From Bradyrhizobium nivariense (GTDB taxonomy: Bacteria; Pseudomonadota; Alphaproteobacteria; Rhizobiales; Xanthobacteraceae), in assembly GCF_029846715.1 (NCBI RefSeq), contig NZ_JARVWW010000002.1, positions 124,001-188,000 of the forward strand: 64,000 nt of DNA. The letters run 5' to 3'. Both the position numbers and the translations under genes were made by a program. The notes below the pieces were generated by a model. It saw nothing but the letters and a program-made list of their open reading frames with translations. It did no database searches and was not told the DNA's origin. Shown in pieces: positions 40,098 to 49,121 of this stretch. Positions within the stretch are counted from its first letter, which is position 1. Every line of letters begins with the position of its first letter.

Positions 40098-42410
40098 ATG
40101 AATTTCATCGACAACCCGGGGAAGCTTCGCGGCTTCGAAAAGAACATCCGTGTCGAAAAGATCTCGCGCCGCAGCATCCTGAAGGGGCTCGGCATCACCG
40201 GCGGCTTCGTGCTCGCCGCCCCCGTGATGTCGCGCCAGGCGTTCGCCTATGAGACCGGCGCCGGCAAGATGCCGCATGGCGTCGTGGTTGATCCGCGCGT
40301 GTTCGTCGCGGTCGCGCCCGACGGCACCGTCACCATCCTCGCTCACCGCGCTGAGATGGGCACCGGCGTGCGCACCAGCCTGCCGCTGATCGTGGCCGAG
40401 GAGATGGAGGCCGACTGGGCCAGGGTCAAGGTGGAGCAGGCCCACGGCGACGAGGTCAAGTTCGGCAACCAGGACACCGACGGCTCGCGCAGCACGCGGC
40501 ATTATTTGATCCCGATGCGCCAGATCGGCGCCTCCGCCCGCACCATGCTGGAGCAGGCCGCGGCCAAGCGCTGGGGCGTGCCGGCGACAGAGGTGAAAGC
40601 CGTCAATCACGAGGTGGTCCACAGCGCGACGAGCCGCAAGCTTGGCTTCGGCGAGCTCGCAGCCGACGCCGCCAAGGAATCGGTGCCGAGCATCGAAGGC
40701 CTCAAGCTGAAGGACCCCAAGGACTTCCGCTATCTCGGCAAGGGCCAAATCAGCATCGTCGATCTCCACGACATCACCACCGGCAAGGCACGTTACGGTG
40801 CCGATGTGCGGCTGCCAGGCATGAAATATGCCGTGATCGCGCGCCCGCCGGTGACCGGCGGCAAGCTGGTCTCGTTCGATCCGGACGCGGCGTTGAAGGT
40901 CCCCGGCGTCGAGAAGGTGATGGAGGTGCGCGGCTGGCCGTGGCCGTCGAAATTCCAGCCGCTCGGCGGAGTCGCCGTGATCGCGCGCAACACCGGCGCG
41001 GCGATCAAGGGCCGCGACGCGCTGAAGCTGACCTGGGACGACGGCGCCAACGGCAAATACAACTCCGTCGCCTACCGCAAGGAGCTCGAGGAGGCCTCGC
41101 GCAAGCCGGGCCTCGTCGTGCGCCAGGAAGGCGACGCCGATGCTGCCCTGAAGGGCGCCGACAAAGTCATCGTCGGCGAATACTATCTGCCGCACCTCGC
41201 CCATGTCAGCATGGAGCCGCCGGTGGCGGTCGCCGACGTCAAGGGTGACAAGGCGGAGATCTGGGCGCCGGTGCAGAGCCCGGGCGGCACGCGCGAGGAC
41301 GTCGCAAAAACCCTCGGCATTCCCGAGGGCAATGTCACGGTCAACGTCACCCTGCTCGGCGGCGGTTTCGGCCGCAAGTCGAAATGCGACTTCGCGCTCG
41401 AGGCCGCGCTGCTGTCGAAGGAGCTCGGCGCGCCCGTGAAGGTGCAGTGGACGCGCGAGGACGACGTCCGCCACGACTTCCTGCACACGGTCTCCGTGGA
41501 ACGGATCGAGGCCGGCCTCGACAAGAGCGGCAAGGTGATCGCCTGGCGTCACCGCAGCGTGGCACCCAGCATTGCCTCGACCTTCGCCGCGGGTGCAAAG
41601 CACGAGGCCCCCTTCGAGCTCGGCATGGGCCTCGTCGACATGCCGTTCGAGATCGCCAACATCTCCTGCGAGAACCCGGAAGCCGCAGCGTTCACCCGCA
41701 TCGGCTGGTTCCGCTCGGTCTCGAACATCCCGCGCGCCTTCGCGGTACAGTCGATGGTGGGCGAGATCGCGCATGCGACCGGCCGCGACCAGAAGGAGAC
41801 GCTGCTCGCGCTGATCGGCAGCCCGCGCATCGTCAAGCCCGCCGTGAAGGACATGTGGAACTACGGCGAGCCCTTCGACAGTTATCCGATCGACACCGCG
41901 CGCCTGCGCAAGGTGGTCGAGCTGGTCGCCGAGAAGGGCGAATGGGGCCGTCAGGTGCCAAAGGGCCATGGCCTCGGCATCGCCGTGCACCGCAGCTTCG
42001 TCAGCTACATCGCGACCATCGTCGAGGTGGCCGTCGATGACAAGGGCAAGCTGACGGTGCCACGGGTCGACACCGCCATCGACTGCGGCACCTATGTCAA
42101 TCCCGAGCGCATCGCCTCGCAGATCGAGGGCGCGGCGATCATGGGGCTGAGCCTCGCCAAATACGGCGAGATCAGCTTCAAGGAGGGCAAGGTGGAGCAG
42201 AAGAACTTTGACGACTTCCAGGTCCTCAGGATGGACGAATCCCCGCTGGTGACCAACGTCTACATCGTGCCGCCCGGACCCGACACGCCGCCGAGCGGCG
42301 TCGGCGAGCCCGGGGTCCCGCCGTTCGCGCCGGCGCTGATGAACGCCATCTTCGCCGCGACCGGAAAACGCATCCGCAACCTTCCGCTCGGCAAGCAATT
42401 GGAAGCGTAA
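40098..42410 (+). CDS. Molybdopterin-binding large subunit, xanthine dehydrogenase family, IorB-like
   Basis: A 770-residue molybdenum hydroxylase with a Tat motif (EKISRRSILKGLGITGGFVLAA), so the complex is exported folded with its small subunit. Motifs include EMGTGVRTSLPLIVAEEME, the Gly-rich LLGGGFGRKSKCDFALEAALL, and C-terminal GVGEPGVPPFAPALMNAIF with a Glu at the usual base position. It probably uses Mo or W. The substrate is an N-heterocycle or an aldehyde; adjacent XoxF/Rieske quinoprotein genes favour an aldehyde. Tungstate-transport-like genes lie 8 kb away. Confidence 0.92.
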   Translation: MNFIDNPGKLRGFEKNIRVEKISRRSILKGLGITGGFVLAAPVMSRQAFAYETGAGKMPHGVVVDPRVFVAVAPDGTVTILAHRAEMGTGVRTSLPLIVAEEMEADWARVKVEQAHGDEVKFGNQDTDGSRSTRHYLIPMRQIGASARTMLEQAAAKRWGVPATEVKAVNHEVVHSATSRKLGFGELAADAAKESVPSIEGLKLKDPKDFRYLGKGQISIVDLHDITTGKARYGADVRLPGMKYAVIARPPVTGGKLVSFDPDAALKVPGVEKVMEVRGWPWPSKFQPLGGVAVIARNTGAAIKGRDALKLTWDDGANGKYNSVAYRKELEEASRKPGLVVRQEGDADAALKGADKVIVGEYYLPHLAHVSMEPPVAVADVKGDKAEIWAPVQSPGGTREDVAKTLGIPEGNVTVNVTLLGGGFGRKSKCDFALEAALLSKELGAPVKVQWTREDDVRHDFLHTVSVERIEAGLDKSGKVIAWRHRSVAPSIASTFAAGAKHEAPFELGMGLVDMPFEIANISCENPEAAAFTRIGWFRSVSNIPRAFAVQSMVGEIAHATGRDQKETLLALIGSPRIVKPAVKDMWNYGEPFDSYPIDTARLRKVVELVAEKGEWGRQVPKGHGLGIAVHRSFVSYIATIVEVAVDDKGKLTVPRVDTAIDCGTYVNPERIASQIEGAAIMGLSLAKYGEISFKEGKVEQKNFDDFQVLRMDESPLVTNVYIVPPGPDTPPSGVGEPGVPPFAPALMNAIFAATGKRIRNLPLGKQLEA

Positions 42411-42481
42411 AGGCGGGAACATAAAGGCGGGAACACAAGGCGGCCTCGCGCCGTTTCCATCGATCTGACAGGAGCAGATCG

Positions 42482-42739
42482 ATGACCCATATCTCAAAGG
42501 CGCTCGCAGTTTCGCTGTCGAGCGTCTTTCTTTTGACGGCCACTGGCGCGTTCGCCCAGAGCAACACGACGCCGCCGACCACCGCGACGCGCCCCAGCAC
42601 GCCGGACCAGAACTCCCTGCCCAACGCCAATGCCCCGCCCCCTTCGACCACCCAGACCACCGGGCAGCACAATCAGAATCCGAAGGTTCAGGAGATGAAC
42701 CAGAAGGAGAAGGACAAGGTCGACCGCCAGGGCAAATAG
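42482..42739 (+). CDS. Small exported low-complexity protein, 85 aa
   Basis: Signal MTHISKALAVSLSSVFLLTATGAFA, then a Thr/Pro/Asn/Gln-rich mature part (SNTTPPTTATRPSTPDQNSLP) and a charged helix KVQEMNQKEKDKVDRQGK. No Cys. AGGAG lies in the leader ten bases upstream. It resembles the secreted low-complexity protein at 52036 in layout but not in sequence. Function unknown; periplasmic disordered proteins of this sort are frequent in Bradyrhizobium. Confidence 0.75.
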   Translation: MTHISKALAVSLSSVFLLTATGAFAQSNTTPPTTATRPSTPDQNSLPNANAPPPSTTQTTGQHNQNPKVQEMNQKEKDKVDRQGK

Positions 42740-42770
42740 CGATCTGGCGCGTTGTGTTGCGACCGCATCG

Positions 42771-42804
42771 TCATGGCCGGGCTAAACAGTTGTCCCGGCC
42801 ATGA
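42771..42804. repeat. Palindromic intergenic repeat
   Basis: TCATGGCCGGG with an exact 11-bp complement and a 12-base loop between two convergent genes. It is the same core as at 21735 and could terminate transcription from both sides. Confidence 0.6.
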
Positions 42805-42915
42805 CGACTTCGTGGCGCGGGCAGCAATCCCATCACACATGCAAAATGCGGCGGACGCTGCCGTCCGCCGCATTTGCCCCCTGACACTCCGCTTCTTTCG
42901 ATCCGCCAGCGGAGC

Positions 42916-44667
42916 TTACTTCTTCAGCGCGAACACCCAGATGACGCCGCCCTGCGGCACGTTGGCTTCGATGCCGATATTATTGGTCACGAGTGCATCC
43001 TGAATGCGCTGCGCATCCACGCCCCATCCCGACTGGATCGCAATGTATTGCGTGCCGTCGATCTCATAGGACATCGGCATGCCCATGATGCCGGAGTTGG
43101 TCTTCTGCTCCCACAACAGCTCGCCGGACTTGGCGTTGAAGGCGCGGAAGTTGCGGTCGTTGGTGCCGCCGACGAAGACGAGATCGCCTGCGGTCGCCGT
43201 CACCGATCCGAACAGCTGCGATTTCGGGAAGTTGTGTTGCCACATCTTCTTGCCCGTAACGGGATCCCAGGCCTGGAGCTCGCCGAAATGATCCGCACCC
43301 GGCTTCGTCTTCAGACCGATGTCCTCCGGCTTGGTGCCGAGCCAGAGCTCGCCGGGCTTGAGCGGAACCTTCTCGCCGGTGAACCCGCCGCAGAAATTCT
43401 CGTTGGCGGGCACGTAGACGAGGCCGGTCTTCTGGCTGTAGGCCGCCGACGGCCAATCCTTGCCGCCCCACAGCGACGGACAGAACTCCACCCGCTTGCC
43501 GACCATCGGCTTGTGCGCGGGATCGACGATCGGCTTGCCGCTCTCGGCATCGATGCCCTTCCAGACGTCGGTGGAGACGAACGGCCAGCCGGCGACGTAG
43601 TTGATCTTGGTCGGCGTGCGCTCGAGTATCCAGAAGATCGCATCGCGTCCCGGATGGACCAGGCTCTTGATGTTGCGGCCGTCGCGTTGCAGGTCGATCA
43701 GCATCGGCGCCTCGACCTCGTCCCAATCCCAGGAATCGTTCTGGTGGTACTGGTGATAGGTCTTGATCTTGCCGTTGTTCGGATCGAGCGCGAGCACCGA
43801 CGAGGTATAGAGATTGTCGCCGGGATGCATCTCGCCGGGCCATGGCGCGGCGTTGCCGACGCCCCAATAGATCGTTTTGGTGTCCTTGTCGTAATTGCCG
43901 GTCATCCAGGCCGAGCCGCCGCCGTTCTTCCAGTCGTCGCCCTGCCAGGTGTCGTGGCCGGGCTCGCCTTCGCCGGGAATGGTGTAGGTCCGCCACAGCT
44001 CCTTGCCGTCCTTGGCATCATAGGCGGCGACATAGCCGCGCACGCCGAACTCGCCGCCGGAACCGCCGACGATGACCTTGCCGTCTACGATCAGCGGCAT
44101 CAGGGTCATGTACTGGCCCTTCTTGTAGTCCTGCACCTTGGTGTCCCACACCACCTTGCCGGTCTTGGCGTCGAGCGCGACGACATGGTCGTCGGTGGTG
44201 GCGAGATAGAGCTTGTCCTCCCAGAGGCCGACGCCGCGGCTGGTCGGATGCAACTGGAACAGATCGTCGGGAAGCTGCCGCTTGTAGCGCCAATATTCGT
44301 CGCCGCTCTTGGCGTCCAGCGCGATCACCTGCCCCATCGGGGTCGCCACGAACATCACGCCGTTGTTGACGATCGGCGGCGCCTCGTGGCCCTCGACGAC
44401 GCCGGTGGCGAAGGTCCAGACCGGCGTGAGGTTCTTCACATTCGAGGTGTTGATCTGGTCGAGCGGGCTGTAGCCCTGCCCGTCATAGGTCCGCCGGTAG
44501 AGCATCCAGTTGGCGGGCTCCGGGTTTTCCAACCGCTGCGCGGTGACCGGCGCGTAGTTCTCGATCGGGCCTGACACGGCGGCGGTCGAGGCAAGACACG
44601 TGAAGGCGACGAAGCCGGACAGTAACCATTGTTTCCTGGTCATCGACGTTTTCATGGACGTTTTCAT
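42916..44667 (-). CDS. PQQ-dependent dehydrogenase, lanthanide-type, without vicinal disulfide
   Basis: A 583-residue quinoprotein with signal region MKTSMKTSMTRKQWLLSGF and propeller repeats (VIALDAKSGDEYW, VVALDAKTGKVVWD). The active-site Asp314 is followed by Asp316 (NDSWDWDEVEAP), again the acidic ligand typical of lanthanide enzymes. The adjacent-Cys ring of XoxF and ExaF is absent: the equivalent segment reads LFQLHPTSRGVG. It is therefore a distinct alcohol dehydrogenase clade. A Rieske gene precedes it on the same strand, 116 bp upstream. The start is marked by AGGGGA; a 12-bp duplication gives alternative Met codons at 44655 and 44643. Confidence 0.9.
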   Translation of the reverse strand: MKTSMKTSMTRKQWLLSGFVAFTCLASTAAVSGPIENYAPVTAQRLENPEPANWMLYRRTYDGQGYSPLDQINTSNVKNLTPVWTFATGVVEGHEAPPIVNNGVMFVATPMGQVIALDAKSGDEYWRYKRQLPDDLFQLHPTSRGVGLWEDKLYLATTDDHVVALDAKTGKVVWDTKVQDYKKGQYMTLMPLIVDGKVIVGGSGGEFGVRGYVAAYDAKDGKELWRTYTIPGEGEPGHDTWQGDDWKNGGGSAWMTGNYDKDTKTIYWGVGNAAPWPGEMHPGDNLYTSSVLALDPNNGKIKTYHQYHQNDSWDWDEVEAPMLIDLQRDGRNIKSLVHPGRDAIFWILERTPTKINYVAGWPFVSTDVWKGIDAESGKPIVDPAHKPMVGKRVEFCPSLWGGKDWPSAAYSQKTGLVYVPANENFCGGFTGEKVPLKPGELWLGTKPEDIGLKTKPGADHFGELQAWDPVTGKKMWQHNFPKSQLFGSVTATAGDLVFVGGTNDRNFRAFNAKSGELLWEQKTNSGIMGMPMSYEIDGTQYIAIQSGWGVDAQRIQDALVTNNIGIEANVPQGGVIWVFALKK

Positions 44668-44783
44668 GGACGTTCCCCTTTTGCATCCGTTTGAATTCTT
44701 GTTTTGAATTCTTGTCGTTCGTCCCGTCGTCCGCCCATCGGCGGATGCGGCCTCTCGTGACGCGGGCACAACCCGCACGTCCA

Positions 44784-45437
44784 TCATCCCGGCTGCACGC
44801 CACCTACCTTTCCGATGAAGTTGCCGGCGACGCTGAGCGAACCGTCAGCGAGCGCCAGCGGCAGCGCCGCGAGCCGTCGCGGCGCTGGCCCGAACACGAC
44901 CTGCGCGCCCGCGCGAGGATCGTATTCGGAGTTGTGGCACATGCACTTGAACACCTCCTGGTCGCCGACATCGCTCTTCGTCCAGGCCGTGACGGGACAG
45001 CCGGCATGCGAGCAGATTGCCGAATAGGCGATGATGCCGTCGACGGCGCGTGCCTTGGTCTGCTCGTCGAGTTCGGCGGGGTCGAGCCGGATGATCAGGA
45101 TCTCGTTGAGGCGCGAGGCGCTGCGCACGACCGATGTCTTCGGGTCTTTCGGCCAGGCGTGCACCGGCGGTCCGCCGGCCGACAGATCGGCCGCGGCAAT
45201 GAGTTTCCCCTCCTGATCGCCTTCCGAGAAAACCAGCACATCGCCCTTCTGCGGCCGCTCATCCGAGCCGGGCGGATCCTCGCCCGCATGCACTCGCGTG
45301 GAACAGACGAGGCACGTCGTGGTGGCCAGCGCGCCAATCAGGAGCGCCCGCCGCGTTTTCTCCGTGCAGGCATCAGCTTCGGATTCCGATGTGTTGTCGG
45401 AGGATGAAGAGGATGTGTTGAACGATGCACTCGACAT
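44784..45437 (-). CDS. Rieske iron-sulfur protein associated with the PQQ dehydrogenase
   Basis: A protein of about 217 residues with a signal-anchor near residue 30 (TRRALLIGALATTTCLVCSTRVHA). The Rieske 2Fe-2S ligands are C142 and H144 (ICSHAGC) and C165 and H168 (FKCMCHNSEY), with C147-C167 as the disulfide. This is a bc1-type Rieske fold, but no cytochrome b or c1 gene is near. It likely takes electrons from the PQQ dehydrogenase next door in place of a cytochrome c. The N-terminus is Ser-rich; the start is uncertain because an in-frame Met at 45542 gives a longer protein and neither has a strong ribosome site. Confidence 0.88.
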   Translation of the reverse strand: MSSASFNTSSSSSDNTSESEADACTEKTRRALLIGALATTTCLVCSTRVHAGEDPPGSDERPQKGDVLVFSEGDQEGKLIAAADLSAGGPPVHAWPKDPKTSVVRSASRLNEILIIRLDPAELDEQTKARAVDGIIAYSAICSHAGCPVTAWTKSDVGDQEVFKCMCHNSEYDPRAGAQVVFGPAPRRLAALPLALADGSLSVAGNFIGKVGGVQPG

Positions 45438-45700
45438 GTCCGCAAGCAGGCGCTGGAACTCTGCCGAAAAAAAGGCAGAGATTTTTCGCCGCAGTGCATC
45501 AATATGGCTTTGCTCGCGCTGATTGAACGCGAATACGCGCATTCACGCGCATATTTTCAATTGCAACGTCACACGACGCGACCGGCATGATGATTTTGCA
45601 GATCAGACCGATGCTCTCGGTATTGGTGCAACGCGTCACCGCGCATCGCGATGTCAGCGACATTAATACGGCTGCACGCCTCGGTCAGGCATTTTGTATT

Positions 45701-46165
45701 CTAGGAGCGGAGCACGTGACGCGGTGAAGCGATGCGCCCGGCAACCGTCGCCGATGCCATCTCAAAGCTGTCGGCGATGCGGCGCGCCTTGTCGATGAAC
45801 AGCGCTGCCGCCGCCGGCGGGCAGACCTCGCGCGCGGTCTGTTCGAACAAATCGAGCCAGCGGTCGAAATGATGGCCAACCAGGCTCAGCGGCATATGCG
45901 GCCGCATCGGCGAGCCATGGTAGCGGCCGCTCATCAGCACGACCGACGACCAGAAATCCCTGAGCTTGGCGAGATGCTCGTCCCAATTCCGCACGATCGC
46001 GAAGACCGGTCCCAGCAGCGCATCCTCGCGCACGCGGCCGTAGAAGCGGTTCACGAGTTCCCCAATCATCTCTTCGGTGATCCCCGTGCGCGCGATCGCG
46101 TCCTGGGTCAGCAAGTTCCGCCGCGCGGTCGCAGCCTCGCGCTCGGCCTTCAGTCGATCCGACAT
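45701..46165 (-). CDS. Group III truncated hemoglobin
   Basis: A 154-residue 2-over-2 globin. Landmarks are FYGRVREDALLGPVFA, NWDEHLAKLRDFWSSVVLMSGRYHG and HHFDRWLDLFEQTAREVCPP. His in MRPHMPLSL and the FWSS Trp fit the group III pattern, with the proximal His probably at HFDRWL. These bind oxygen, CO or peroxide and are common in rhizobia. AAAGGAC precedes the start. It stands alone, and no function in the region is obvious. Confidence 0.85.
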   Translation of the reverse strand: MSDRLKAEREAATARRNLLTQDAIARTGITEEMIGELVNRFYGRVREDALLGPVFAIVRNWDEHLAKLRDFWSSVVLMSGRYHGSPMRPHMPLSLVGHHFDRWLDLFEQTAREVCPPAAAALFIDKARRIADSFEMASATVAGRIASPRHVLRS

Positions 46166-46302
46166 GTCCTTTATTTATCCGTTCCGTTGTTCCCGCAGGC
46201 CGCCCGTTCGACATTGTCGGGCCAATTGCGCGCGGCGTCTTTGTCGCAACGCAAATTGCGGGTCAGGCGGCGGGTACTAAACGCCCACCGCCTGCGCCAT
46301 TG

Positions 46303-47154
46303 TCAGGCGCTGTAGGTGTAAAAGCCCTGCCCCGTTTTGCGGCCGAGATGGCCGGCATCGACCATTTCCCTGAGCAAGGGGGCCGGACGGTATTTGGGGT
46401 CGTTGAAGCCTTTGTAAAAGACCTCCATCACCGACAACATGGTGTCGAGCCCGACGAGATCGGCGAGCGCCAGCGGCCCGATCGGGTGGTTGCAGCCGAG
46501 CTTCATGCCGGCATCGATCTCTTCCGCCGTCGCAATCCCCTCCTGGAGCGCGAAGATCGCCTCGTTAATCATCGGGCACAGGATGCGGTTGACGGCGAAG
46601 CCGGGGCTGTTCTTCGCCGTGATCGCCACCTTGCCGACGCGCTGGGCGAAATCCAGCGCCTTGGCGTGGGTGTCGTCGGAGGTCTGCAAGCCGCGGATGA
46701 GTTCCAGCAGCGCCATCACCGGCACCGGGTTGAAGAAGTGCATGCCGATGAAGCGGTCGGGGCGGTCGGTCGCCGCGGCGAGCTTCGTGATCGAGATCGA
46801 GGAGGTGTTGGTGGCGAGCAGGGTGCGCGGCGACAGCGTTGCGCAGAGGTCCTTCAGGATCTTGACCTTGAGCTCCTCGTTCTCGGTCGCGGCCTCGATG
46901 ACGAGGTCGCAATCGACGAGCTTCGCGCGGTCGGTGGTGCCGGTGATGCGCTTGAGCGTGGCGTCGCGATCGCCCGCCGACATCTTCTCCTTCTTGACCA
47001 GGCGCTCGAGGCTGCCGCCGACGGTCGAAATCCCGCGGTTCACCGCCGCATCGGAAATGTCGACCATCACGACCGAGAGTCCGGCCGCGGCGCAAATCTG
47101 CGCGATGCCGTTCCCCATGGTCCCTGCCCCGATGATGCCAACGGTCTGGATCAT
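46303..47154 (-). CDS. hbd: 3-hydroxybutyryl-CoA dehydrogenase
   Basis: A 283-residue cytoplasmic enzyme of the 3-hydroxyacyl-CoA dehydrogenase family. The NAD site is [20 protein letters not shown]; the catalytic His lies in [16 protein letters not shown] with Glu and Asn partners in the ATNTSSISI and [10 protein letters not shown] motifs. The C-terminal domain carries [19 protein letters not shown]. It reduces acetoacetyl-CoA or oxidises 3-hydroxybutyryl-CoA in butyrate, polyhydroxybutyrate or branched-chain metabolism. The start at 47154 was chosen because the frame to 47229 has no family similarity. Confidence 0.95.
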   Translation of the reverse strand: MIQTVGIIGAGTMGNGIAQICAAAGLSVVMVDISDAAVNRGISTVGGSLERLVKKEKMSAGDRDATLKRITGTTDRAKLVDCDLVIEAATENEELKVKILKDLCATLSPRTLLATNTSSISITKLAAATDRPDRFIGMHFFNPVPVMALLELIRGLQTSDDTHAKALDFAQRVGKVAITAKNSPGFAVNRILCPMINEAIFALQEGIATAEEIDAGMKLGCNHPIGPLALADLVGLDTMLSVMEVFYKGFNDPKYRPAPLLREMVDAGHLGRKTGQGFYTYSA

Positions 47155-47418
47155 TGCCTCAAATCCTTCATCCTTACGGGCGTGCCATACCCGGCCCCGC
47201 CCCATTGTTCCTGCATCAGGGTCTATCACCGCCCCCGGGCGGGTGCGACCTGATCCTGCCCCTTCCTTAAAGCATCCAAGGCGGGAATAAAGCCGCCTTT
47301 CGGTCGCGCGACGGCATGATTTGGCGACCCCTTGGCCTGTTTGGCCCGAGCTATCCGCGGCATCCTGCCCCCAGGAGCGCCGAGGGTACGGAGGGATCGG
47401 GCTCGAGGCGGGAGCGCC

Positions 47419-48897
47419 TCAACCGAGACGAAGCACCTTGCCTGGATTCATGATGTTCTTGGGATCGAGCGCCCGCTTGATCGTGCGCATGATGTCAAGC
47501 TCGGTCCGGGAGCGATAGTGCTGGAGCTCGTCGAGCTTCTCGATGCCGATGCCATGTTCCGCCGAGATCGAGCCGCCCATGGAGGTGACGAGGTCGTTGA
47601 CGGCCCGTGTGATCGCCGCGGAATACTGGGAGAGCGTATCGAGGTCCATGCCCTTCGGGCCCATGAAGGAGAAGTGCAAATTGCCGTCTCCGATGTGGCC
47701 GAGCGGGTAGGGGCGGATCGCCGGCAGGATTGCGAGCACGGCCTCGAGACCGCTGTCGATAAACTCGGGAATCCTGGAGACCGCGACCGACACGTCGTAG
47801 CTCAAGCCCGGACCTTCGGTGCGCGATGCCTCGGCCACACTCTCGCGAATCCGCCACATGTTGCGCGACTGCGCTTCGGTTTGCGCGATCGCCGCGTCCA
47901 GCACCCGACCCGCCTCGAGTTGGTTAGCCAAGAACTGCTCCATCCTGTCCGACATGCCGGTGCCACCGTCCTGCCGTGACCGGGCCGACGACCATTCGAG
48001 CAGGAGATACCATTCGGTCTCCGCCTTGAGAGGATCCTGGGTGCCGGGAATGTGGCGCAGCACCATGTCGGTGCACGCACGGCTGATGAGCTCGCAGGAG
48101 CCGACATTGTCATCGGAGGCGGCATGTGCCTCCGACAGAAGGTCGATGGCTGCCTTGGGATCGCGAATCGCGAGCCATGCCGTGCACACGTCTTTCGGCG
48201 CCGGCCAGAGCTTCAGCACCGCCTTGGTGATGATACCGAGCGTCCCCTCGGCGCCCATGAACAGGTGCTTGAGGTCATAGCCGGTGTTGTCCTTCTTGAG
48301 TGCGCGCAGGCCGTCCCAGACATCGCCGTTAGCCAGCACGACCTCGAGACCCAACACCAGATTTCGTGCATTGCCATAACGCAGCACCTGTACGCCGCCG
48401 GCATTGGTGGACAGATTGCCTCCGATCATGCACGAGCCCTGAGCCCCCAGGCTGAGCGGAAAGAGGCGGTCGTGGCGCGCGGCCGTGTCCTGAAGCGTCT
48501 GGAGGATGCAACCCGCCTCCACGGTCATGGCGTAGCCGACGGGATCGACATTCAGCACCTGGTTCATGCGACCGAGCGACAGCACGATGCCGCGGTGCAT
48601 AGGCCACGGCGTGGCACCGCCCATCAGGCCGGTGTTGCCACCCTGCGGCACGATGGCAATGCCGTTGTCGTAGCAGAGCTTGACGACGGCGGAGACTTCC
48701 GCGGTGCTGGCCGGACGCACGACCGCCGCGGCCTGGCCCGCCAGCGTGCCGCGCCAGTCGATCACGAAGGGCTGCTTGTCTTGCTCATCCAGGATCAGGC
48801 CTTTGTCGCCGACGATTGTCCGCAAGCGGTCGAGAACGACTGACGTCACGGGCGCAGTCGGAATCGAGGGAGCGATGGGAGGGGCTGCACCCGGCAT
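47419..48897 (-). CDS. FAD-linked oxidase, D-2-hydroxyacid/hydroxyglutarate dehydrogenase-like
   Basis: A 492-residue flavoenzyme of the vanillyl-alcohol-oxidase fold. The PCMH FAD site is IVPQGGNTGLMGGATP and SLGAQGSCMIGGNLSTNAGG; LKHLFMGAEGTLGIIT and the C-terminal GHIGDGNLHFSF and GSISAEHGIGIEKLDEL (His ligands for metal) define the D-2-hydroxyglutarate/D-lactate dehydrogenase group. It passes electrons to ETF or quinone. GAGGAACAC precedes the start. Function here is not linked to the quinoprotein genes by sequence. Divergent from hisC. Confidence 0.93.
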   Translation of the reverse strand: MPGAAPPIAPSIPTAPVTSVVLDRLRTIVGDKGLILDEQDKQPFVIDWRGTLAGQAAAVVRPASTAEVSAVVKLCYDNGIAIVPQGGNTGLMGGATPWPMHRGIVLSLGRMNQVLNVDPVGYAMTVEAGCILQTLQDTAARHDRLFPLSLGAQGSCMIGGNLSTNAGGVQVLRYGNARNLVLGLEVVLANGDVWDGLRALKKDNTGYDLKHLFMGAEGTLGIITKAVLKLWPAPKDVCTAWLAIRDPKAAIDLLSEAHAASDDNVGSCELISRACTDMVLRHIPGTQDPLKAETEWYLLLEWSSARSRQDGGTGMSDRMEQFLANQLEAGRVLDAAIAQTEAQSRNMWRIRESVAEASRTEGPGLSYDVSVAVSRIPEFIDSGLEAVLAILPAIRPYPLGHIGDGNLHFSFMGPKGMDLDTLSQYSAAITRAVNDLVTSMGGSISAEHGIGIEKLDELQHYRSRTELDIMRTIKRALDPKNIMNPGKVLRLG

Positions 48898-49121
48898 GTG
48901 TTCCTCACTTTGCGGCTGTTCTGCGCGCTGGGCGCACCGGCCTTCGTTCTTGTTTTCTGTTCTCGGCGGCTGCGCGATGACCCTAGCACAGAGGTCGCGC
49001 TTGCGGGAACGTCCCCGGCAGTGAGCCTTATGCAGATTTGCCTGGAATGCTGAATGCAAGCGCACTTCCGCGGAGGTCCCGCATACCCTACTGTGCCCCG
49101 ATCAAATTCGGATTGGAGATC

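Noticed and set aside
39954..42497. 847-residue minus-strand open frame
   Set aside because: It is fully antisense to the molybdopterin subunit with clear family motifs on the plus strand; its composition (Gly/Asp/Leu/His-rich) is the usual shadow of GC-rich codons.
42874..44574. 566-residue plus-strand frame
   Set aside because: Antisense to the PQQ dehydrogenase, whose active-site and propeller motifs are unambiguous.
42916..44667. Calling the third quinoprotein MxaF or XoxF
   Set aside because: The DWD motif argues against calcium-type MxaF, and the missing vicinal Cys pair argues against XoxF; left as a separate clade.
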